The position numbers and the translations under genes are program-made. Of a stretch of 64,000 nucleotides of DNA, positions 56,501-64,000 are shown piece by piece; the stretch's first letter is position 1, and each line of letters starts with the position of its first letter. The DNA is from Umbelopsis isabellina (lineage: Eukaryota; Mucoromycota; Umbelopsidomycetes; Umbelopsidales; Umbelopsidaceae), in NCBI GenBank assembly GCA_016758905.1, contig JAEPQZ010000019.1, positions 191,555-255,554 of the forward strand. Direction: 5' to 3'. The notes beneath the pieces are model-generated. The model ran no database searches and was not told the origin of the DNA. It was given only the letters and a program-made list of their open reading frames with translations.

Positions 56501-58644
56501 ACAACAATATATGAAAACCCTACCGTAATAGCTAGACCGCCAATTGAACATGCAATGCTCATAACGACAAGAATAACAAACAAGTATAAAATATTACGAT
56601 TGGTAATTCTGGTCACATTGGAAACTTTGGATGGCTTTTTGCTAGAACAATCAACAACGTCAATGAAGATGATTCGTAGAAAACCGCCATTATCGGTACA
56701 ACTGCCTACCTAGAATTCAACATCAATTTGGTTTCATGGCCAGTGAAGACAACAATACCATAGATCCAGGAGGTGTTTCGCAACTGAGCACCACGCAGCA
56801 GCAATTGAGTTGGATCAAGGGCAAAATCTCTTGCTCTACCAACTTCATCTACTGAGAGATTGATGGTACCATCATAATTATACAATCGATTGTTTGGCTG
56901 CTCAGACTTGATAGTTCCTTGAAGTTGACTAATATCCACGGGGGTAACAAGCTTTGCAGTCTGGGGCAGCGCTTGCTTGATTTTCAGATTCACCTCTCTA
57001 AAAAGCAGCAATGCCTGTTAATAACCAATCCTGTCACATGTACCGCAACTTCAGTGCACATACCCATCAAGGTTGCTAGTTTCAATATAGCATAGTCCTT
57101 CAGGTTCCGAGCTACTCAATAGAACCAAGTCGGCTGGAAAATGACCACCTCCATCAATTCTCACAATATCGCCAACTTTGATATCACGCCATTCCTTTTC
57201 TACGAATTGTGATCCTTCCAGTACTTTACAAGGTCTGGCGTTCAATTCAGCATCGGAGCGATGGACACCCTATACAAACCATAAAAAAATAGAATATTGG
57301 CATGGACATACATCAAGACATCATCATTCCCCAAAGTCACTTACCCAATCTTCAATGACCTCCTTCACAGCTGTGATGAGCAACACGATAAGCAATGGGA
57401 CCAAAGTGGTCCATCTCGATGTTGGCGAAATTCCAGGAACTTGCTAGATACGAATGAACCAACTTTCAGTATTTGGAAAACACTTCTGCTCCGCAATGAC
57501 TAGAAACTTTACCTGGATACCAGAAATGAATAAGAAGAACAGATTGGCGTACTTTGAAAATTCTTCGTAAAGAAACTTTGGCAAGAAAGTAACGAACGTG
57601 TATTTTCCAGTGAAAATACGATTATGCAAATAGTTCTGTTGATCATTGAGTTCAGTGTTGTTGACATATATCGTTCGAGCTTCGTTTTCTTGGCCAGGAG
57701 CCACTCTAGGAGATCTACCCAGCAGCTCATTGATCCGCCCGCGTATTGATTGTCTGCGTCCACCCCGTGGTGAGGGTCTGGACGAAGGTCTTTGCGAACT
57801 TCTTAATGGAATTCCACCAGAGAGACTACCGGGAGTAGGCGGAGTACTGGGTGGCTGTTGGCGGTTATAACGGGAACCAGCGATTGGACCCTGGTGATCT
57901 AGTAGTTGGAGGTTATCGTCGTCGTCTAGCGGTATGCTGCTATCTTCGTATAGTGATCCTGTTTGCCAAAATAAAAAAATTAGTTAAGGTGTCTCTTTTG
58001 CGACAATACAGATATCGCTGATGCAATTGCAATTCGTATCTGAGTTGCTGAAAGTCACGACGGGTTGCAGACTCAAAACGTAGTGTCCAATATTCATGCA
58101 GGTGTACATAGACTTTTAATCGCTATTTTGCTGACTGGAAAGTCCGTTTGAAAACACCCTCACAAACAGCAGTTGTACCATAGATATTGTGCGTGGCTGT
58201 GACATAAACTATCGACGGGCGGCAGGCTGTCGTTGCAATTTGGACCAATTCGAAGATCTCCTAAATCATGGGAGTAAAGAAAAGATACGTACCAGCATCT
58301 GTTGTGAAAGTATCTGAATGCTTGAGAGGTGGATGTCCAGGTGTATAGGCAGACTGAGCAGCAGGAATGTTGGTTGATTGCGAATTACCATATTGGTCCT
58401 GGAAGTCAATGAGGTCGTTGCCGCCATAATGGGTAGTCTGACCTCGCTGGCTAGCAGATGGTGCCCACGGTGAAGAACCTTGATGCTGAGCAGAATTTGA
58501 GTATCCTACAGCATCTTCCTCATCTGCAAAAGGGTTCAAGTCAGCTCCCGGAGGAACAAAGTCTCCTGTCCGAGACTGTTGACTATCCAGTCGCAGGTCT
58601 GGCTGCGAAGGATCGTCAAATGGGTTGCGGTGATAGTTAGACAG
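53536..58644 (-). CDS. DRS2: P4-type phospholipid flippase DRS2
   Basis: Aminophospholipid-translocating ATPase of the trans-Golgi. Fourteen exons (58644-58293, 57958-57513, 57443-57345, 57269-57064, 56997-56710, 56641-56524, 56461-56346, 56282-55802, 55740-55087, 55021-54611, 54551-54318, 54249-54107, 54042-53827, 53797-53536) give about 1341 residues. Motifs include [66 protein letters not shown] and [11 protein letters not shown]. The N-terminus is Pro/Asp-rich with two NPF motifs (NPFDDP, NPFADE), suggesting EH-domain or clathrin-adaptor binding. No in-frame ATG exists in exon 1; the reading begins at CTG, with AAA before it, giving (M)[11 protein letters not shown]. Intron 1 (334 bases) is unusually long for this window. 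Confidence 0.92.
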
Positions 58645-58733
58645 TTTGAATACAACGATAAAAAAAGGCTAAACTATTTTAATGATTGCAAAATGGGTGA
58701 TAATTGTAGATGATTTGTAAAAAGGAAAAGGAA

Positions 58734-59847
58734 TTAGAGATTCAAGCCTCCATCAACAACTAGAGTCTAAAAACCAAGCTTGTTAGTGAACCCTCTTATG
58801 GAAACATGTACGTGACTGCCAAATTGAGCATTCTTACATGTCCATGCAAGTAGTTTGCCTTGGCTATGAAAATTGCAGCATCCGCTATATCTTGAGTACT
58901 GCCAAATCTTCTAAGAGATATCTTGTTTTTGATCATTTCTTCCTTCTTGTCATCCGAAATACCTGTTGAAAACATCATGTTAGTTTCAACCAAGCATGGC
59001 TCGGCGCCAAGAGTTGCAGATAGAGAATATTACCATTGGTCATGTCTGTCTCTATAAATCCAGGGGCAATACAATTTACCCGCACATTAACAGGCCCGAG
59101 CTCTTTAGCTAAGGCTTTGGTGAACCCTGTATGGAGAGGTTGATAAGCACGAAATGGCCGATATCATTATCAGCCCAAATCCTACCTATTACGCCAGCTT
59201 TAGATGCGGTATACACGGACTGCCCGCTGTTACCTTGTATGCCTACTGTGCTTGCAACATTGATAATACAGCCTGGCTGAAGCATTAGCCCGATTGGAGT
59301 TCTACATTGACGTCAATGCTATCTCATCCTACCTGACCGTTTTCGCATCATCCCTTTAGCTACACATTGTGATATCGTCATGGTACCAATAAGATTGGTA
59401 TTAATAGTATCCTGAATGTCTTGCTCTTTGAGCTGTACAAGCAAACCATCGCGAGAAACACCTGCCGCATTGACAAGATAATCAACTGTTATGCCTTTTA
59501 ATTTTTCCTGCAGATTTTGGGTTTATATCACGTAAGAAAACGAATTCGTTTAAGAAAGATATTACCTTAAGAGTTTTCATTACCAGGCTGCGATTACCTA
59601 CGTCCATAGCAATAGATTGGTGACCAGAGCCAAAGCGCGATACAAACTCGGCTTCTGTCTGCTTAGCTCTGTCTTGGTTGTGGCTGACCAGAATGACTTT
59701 TGTCCCGTTCGCTGCAAAGGACTCTGCAATGGCCAAACCAATGCCGCGACTTGCACCAGTAACAAGAGCAGTCTTTCCTTCTAAAGAACTCGACTGTATG
59801 CTACTATGTAGCTGCCTCGTTAAAAACGGTGCCTTGCATCGCAACAT
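58734..59847 (-). CDS. OAR1: Mitochondrial 3-oxoacyl-ACP reductase (FabG-like SDR)
   Basis: NADPH-dependent reductase of mitochondrial type II fatty-acid synthesis, which feeds lipoate formation. Six exons (59847-59566, 59507-59333, 59272-59186, 59126-59034, 58962-58838, 58766-58734) give 264 residues. A presequence-like N-terminus (MLRCKAPFLTRQLHSS) precedes the SDR fold: TGASRGIG, NAAGVSRDG, the catalytic S..YxxxK as GQSVYTASKAGVIG, and PGFIETDMT. The last exon gives the C-terminal LVVDGGLNL. The stop is only 89 bases from the DRS2 start on the same strand, and the ATG is 70 bases from the divergent G-patch gene. Confidence 0.92.
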
Positions 59848-59917
59848 TGTGAAAGAAGGAAAGTCACAAAACTCATATTAAAGAAGACTTGCATCTTGAG
59901 CCCTTTAGGTTTCAGCC
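59848..59917. promoter_or_regulatory. 70-base shared promoter of OAR1 and G-patch gene
   Basis: Only 70 bases separate two divergent start codons. Leaders must be very short or overlapping. Confidence 0.5.
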
Positions 59918-61140
59918 ATGTATTCTGCCCTAGGCAAGGTGAGAAATCACTATAAAGAAATGCCCAAAACTTTGCCAAAGCGCTTTTATTACCCATCTAC
60001 TTCTATTGTACTCACTGATCTAGCATGAACGGACAAGTGATGTGGAAGACACCGATATGGACTTTGCATTTGAAAACGAAGATTTCTCACTTCCACGCAA
60101 CTATCAACCCACAGGCTACATAGATACAGACAGTCTTGAACAAGCCAACATGAGTACGCACTTGCCAGAAACCAATATTGGTTATCGGCTGCTTTGTAAG
60201 ATGGGTTGGTCTGCGGGACAAGGCCTTGGTTCTGACCGGCAAGGTATGCCCATGATTTTTGGGGGGTCTGCTACAGACAGAATTGCAAATTGATACTTTT
60301 TTTGTAGGTCGAGTGGATCCAATTCGTATCGATTTGAAGATGGATTCATTGGGTATAGGAAAGGCAGAAGAAGAGGAGGATTATCACATATCTTCAACGG
60401 CCCAACGACGGGCACTGGATAGCGAGAAGCAAATGGAAGAAACTGAGCAAGAAAAAAACATACGAGAAGCTGTCACTCATAAAAAAGAAGAAGTGAAAAA
60501 CGACGTCAAAGAAATCCTTCGCGCATTCTATTGCGAATTATGCGATAAGCAGTATTCTAAAATCAGTGAGTACGAACAGCATTTGCAAAGCTATGATCAT
60601 CACCACAAGAAACGATTCAAGGATATGCGAGAAAGCTCCAAGTCTACCGAGGGCGCCATTGCAGAACGAGCTCAACGACGCGACCGCGAACGCAAGCGCG
60701 AAGAGAGGGAAAATAGACGAATACAAGAGGCGATGATGAAGAGATCAGGAATCCAAATAGATGCAGTTCCAAAACCTACAGCAGCACCAGCGGCAATTAA
60801 ATTGGCGGATGCCAGTACAAAAACGGACGATTATAGCAAAGGAACCGCTACTACTCAAGTCAGTACCGGTGGCTGGGCCACGGTTCCTGAAGCATTGAGT
60901 TCCACCAGTGCGCCTCGTGCAAGTGTATGGACAGTAGCCGCTGGTCCAAACAGAGATACCACTAATGGACAAAATATGAAGGATGGTCAAGCTACTACAT
61001 CTTCCAACGCAAGCATTCCGGGAGGTGAGAAGGCTGATGAAGTGCCGAAACTCTTCGCTGGAAAAAGTAGCAAGCCGGCACAAAAAATGTCATTTGGAAT
61101 GAACAAAAAATCGACTATTAAGTTCGGTTTTGGGAAATAA
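59918..61140 (+). CDS. G-patch and C2H2 zinc-finger protein (GPATCH8-like)
   Basis: Three exons (59918-59938, 60024-60243, 60308-61140) give 357 residues. Exon 1 is only seven codons (MYSALGK), needed because the downstream frame has no ATG before the conserved region. The G-patch (about 48-90) reads NIGYRLLCKMGWSAGQGLG and continues GRVDPIRI. A U1-like C2H2 finger follows (YCELCDKQYSKISEYEQH, SYDHHHKKR), then a highly charged coiled coil (RRDRERKREERENRR). The C-terminus ends in a basic FGMNKKSTIKFGFGK motif. These features suggest a spliceosome or DEAH-helicase cofactor. The partner helicase is not known. Confidence 0.9.
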
Positions 61141-61331
61141 AGAATTATTTATATCGTCACAATAGGTTTTTCAGGTGGCCTCTTTTAACATGTGTATATT
61201 CAGAGTGATGTAGCTCAATGACCGTATTTTGGAACATTATGTATATGCACATTTTCTTGTCTTTAGAAGTTAAGAAAGCAATGAAGGGTAGAGATATGAA
61301 TACTATAACATTTGCGTCTACATAAGGGGTT

Positions 61332-62195
61332 TTAAGGTTGATACGACCAGGCATCGATGGTTGGATCAGTGTAATTCAGCAATTCGCAATCCTTTGCAAT
61401 AACTTGAGCTGTCTCAGGTAGCTTTGATGCAATTTTTAAATAATTGTTATAGTCTAACAAACGAACATCAGTCACTGTGCCTGTAGACATATATTTCATT
61501 TACTACTTACCAAGAACGAAAAAATCTAGTTGACAGCCAGAGAATGAGTCTCCACTATCATCGACGCTTACACAGCCATTGTGCTTTTGCCCTGTTGGCA
61601 TCTCGAGCCCATCTATTGCCTTGACGTACAGCTTCGTGCCCGGCTTCAAGTCATTGGAGGCAACAGAAGTAAAAGGGTAAATACTGTTGTCATTGCTGCC
61701 AATTCCATAGGGATGTATCTTTTTGTCAACAATCGCAAACTCTTTGTCAGTCAATCCAATGTTGATTAAATCTCCAGATTGCAGCAATCCAGTGCCTTCC
61801 ATTTGAAATTTCTGGGATCACCTGCGTTAGATGAGATATATACAAGAAATGTTGCAACATGCAAGGTCTTACTTTGTAACTGGTTTTGGAGACTTTGGCA
61901 ATGACTTTTCCTGAAGCAGTTTTCAAAGAATATCTTTTGGGGCCGTTGAGGGTGACAATTTTTCCATTATTCAACATGTCTTTACTCCCTTCTTTAGGTA
62001 TCCAATATCTTTGTAGTATGACACATTAGCAAACTGAACAGTACGTGAGATATAGGTAATTGGACATCGTACGTACTGAGTGAACTTTGCTTTCTTATAA
62101 CAAGACTTGATTTCCTTAGTAGCTCGCGTAGTTAGCTCACAGGAAATGAGAGACACCAATGCCAAACACAAAAGAATATTGAAAGCAGCTTTCAT
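61332..62195 (-). CDS. Secreted 3D-domain (double-psi beta-barrel) protein
   Basis: Four exons (62195-62077, 62008-61873, 61811-61511, 61480-61332) give 234 residues. Signal peptide 1-20. The central and C-terminal part has GIGSNDNSIYPFTSVASND, KPGTKLYVKAIDG, KHNGCVSVDDSG and GCQLDFFVLG, matching the 3D domain seen in bacterial wall-active proteins and some fungal secreted proteins: the conserved Asp residues are in VDDSG and LDFFV. The N-terminal domain (KFTQYWIPKEG) shows no homology that I recognise. The intron 1 choice (68 bases) restores a continuous frame that reading through would break. The function may be wall binding or lysis; this is inference only. Confidence 0.85.
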
Positions 62196-62685
62196 TTAGG
62201 AGTATAACTTTCAATTGCTGAGCTTTCTTATTGTATAGAAACAAAACGTCAAAATCTATAGGCGCGAGCGGTCTGAATCGTATTTTTATACTTTTATTAC
62301 GACTGCAATGCATTTCTAATGGATTCCCTGAGTAGAAAATAGCGCCAGCTAAGCACGCTGCCTTTCGCAGGTTGCCAGGTTACTCGACTCCTTCATTACC
62401 AATCTGTTGGAACTGAAAAGACAACTGAACAAACAAACCATGAGTGGTAAGTTCTATCCATTCTTACGAAAGTATATGAATTATTTGTCATAGTTTAGCT
62501 TCAAATTATCGCAAGACATGAGTTGGACACTGAGATGCCTTCACGTAAGGAAACAGTGCATTACTTTTGACCATGGAAACCCTCAATCAAGCAATGGCTT
62601 CATTATCTTGTTAATGAATAATAATCTAATGTATTGTAAAATATAATACCATAATATAAACATAAGCTCAAATCACAACACTTGT
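62196..62685. other. Intergenic, 0.5 kb
   Basis: Promoter of the 3D-domain gene and 3' end of the phosphatase gene. An ATGAGTG followed by a good donor at 62441-62452 leads to no credible protein. Confidence 0.4.
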
Positions 62686-63960
62686 TTAAGCACAGATAAT
62701 TTTTCGAACACGTTCTTGCCACTCAGATCCAAATCCAATCTGAGTCAAATACTGAGGAATGTCACCATATTCCTCATTTATAAATTCCAAGACTTCGCTC
62801 ATGAACTAAGATGGGCAAAAATGTAAGTTCCAGGTTGTTCCATATGCTGACAACAGTTTGACAACAAGATTTACCTCTGCTGGGGCAGTTGCGAACACCT
62901 CAGATAGGCCAGATTTTGCCATTTCTTGGATCATGGCAGGAAGTACTGGGGCCAAACCTTCCTGAGTTTTAGCATAATCATTGACAATGCTGCTCTCTGG
63001 AGCTCCAGCTATTCCTAGTAGTAACATACACACCAAACCAGTGCGGTCCTTTCCTTGTGTACAATGAACAAGAATGGGATAATTTTGACGTTCTGAGAAT
63101 ATACGTAATGCGTCAAGAATTTCTTCTTTGCAGGAAGCAAGGAATTCTTTGTACATTTTTGGCACTCCCATTGGTGTAAGTACTTCGCGACCGACGATAT
63201 ATGTTGCCTTCCTTTTGTTTCGAAGTAAAGTCCAAAATATAATTTTTCTAAACCAACAATCGTTGAATTAGGTCAAAGAAAATACCATTTAAAGACAATG
63301 GAATGAATTAACGTACAGTTTTAGCCACGGACTACACATTTGCCAGACGACGTTTTTCTGAAAACTTCTACCAGCAAAATTGACTCTATACTTTTTGCGT
63401 CCATGGTCAAATTCACTGCGCTTGCGTTGCCGTTTTCCGGTGGGTATATCTGTTATAAGATCCATGGCACCAATCTATAAAAGAAGGTCAGTGGGTTGTG
63501 ACTGAAGGAAAGACGAGAAAAATTGATACCAACGTTCTCCAATGCCATGGTTGGGAAGCTCTTGTCAATTGGTAGATCATTCTTTCCTTCCAGACTGTGA
63601 TACAAACAATATAACGTGCCCGTGAACAAACGATCGCTTTTCATGGTACCACAGAATCCGACGAGGTAAATCGTACCTGGTTCTCAAGTCCAATATGGTC
63701 TTTATTTTATGGCTCTCAATCAATTCATCTACACTTTCACTGGAAAGTCTATCCAGTGTTCCTGAGCGAAACACCATGCCAGCTTTGACGTACCTATGTT
63801 TGAATTCAGCGATTAAAGTCTAGTTGTAGCAATTCTACGTTGTAGGGTAAAGTTCTTACCGTTGTTCTGCCGCCATGGAGGAGTTACCCAGATCCCGAAA
63901 GTTAATTAGGCCCTCCATTGTTTCAGACTTTTTCTGCGGAGCATTGTCCGTGGTCGCCAT
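62686..63960 (-). CDS. CX5R protein phosphatase (Y_phosphatase3/LipA-like)
   Basis: Six exons (63960-63860, 63793-63677, 63594-63534, 63474-63317, 63247-62875, 62805-62686) give 309 residues. NFRDLGN at the N-terminus, FRSGTLDRLS, ILDLRTR and the P-loop HCTQGKDRTG (Cys and Arg of CX5R, with the Lys-Asp found in phosphoinositide-acting members) define the family PF13350 type. Proteins of this group dephosphorylate phosphotyrosine or phosphoinositides. Exon 3 ends at a GTTGGT donor, the same type used in DRS2. The start is the first ATG; 40 bases of upstream sequence remain in the window, so a further upstream exon cannot be excluded. Confidence 0.9.
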
Positions 63961-64000
63961 GCTTTGCTTTCTCGGGCTTGACGTTGTGGCTATTCCGGAG

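Noticed and set aside
62438-62580. ATGAGTG followed by GTAAGT, as a possible short gene start
   Set aside because: All acceptors tried give either an immediate stop or a short peptide without recognisable content.

Overview
The window is nuclear DNA of a filamentous fungus, most likely an early-diverging (Mucorales-type) species. The evidence is AT-rich intergenic DNA, very compact genes, many short introns (mostly 55-85 bases, GTRNGT donors, CTAAC-like branch sites), and the protein set: several rhizopuspepsin-like proteases, an MT-A70 adenine methyltransferase, a SUV4-20-type SET protein, a protoglobin and PAS-only proteins. The genus is not established. I find 31 protein genes and no rRNA, tRNA, CRISPR array or recognisable transposon.

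Layout. 1-6.6 kb: three secreted aspartic proteases on the minus strand, interrupted by a divergent housekeeping pair (UBC7 and RRP15). 7.4-25.2 kb: SET9-type H4K20 methyltransferase, a HutD/Ves-AstE fusion enzyme, prefoldin 1, a stand-alone EMAPII-type tRNA-binding protein, PEX14, the PPG1 phosphatase, an AN1 zinc-finger protein with a CaaX end, a SANT plus MT-A70 methyltransferase, and an MFS transporter. 26-35 kb: GPI-anchored GH16 enzyme, vacuolar proteinase A, ribosomal protein eL6, a Cys-rich surface protein and a C2H2 factor. 35-49.5 kb: GTPBP1-like GTPase, MZT1, PRP5, a double-PAS protein and a type II P-type cation ATPase with a long N-terminal extension. 49.9-64 kb: M17 aminopeptidase, tail-anchored protoglobin, DRS2 flippase, mitochondrial 3-oxoacyl-ACP reductase, a G-patch/C2H2 protein, a secreted 3D-domain protein and a CX5R phosphatase.

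Most genes are unrelated housekeeping genes and not a pathway cluster. Several are tightly paired head to head over 70-240 bases, so they probably share promoters. I built gene models by hand from splice sites; every full model closes in frame with the family motifs intact.

The most notable observation is the gene at 19900-23061. My model fuses a SANT/Myb-like DNA-binding region, a canonical PCNA-interacting (PIP) peptide and a DPPW MT-A70 domain. That architecture would suit replication-coupled maintenance of N6-methyladenine, which is known to be abundant and symmetric in early-diverging fungi. Other points of interest are the HutD-deacylase fusion, a DRS2 gene with no in-frame AUG but a CUG in good context, a PPG1 ending in Phe instead of the methylated Leu, and a 12-base microexon that encodes the centre of a GTPase P-loop.
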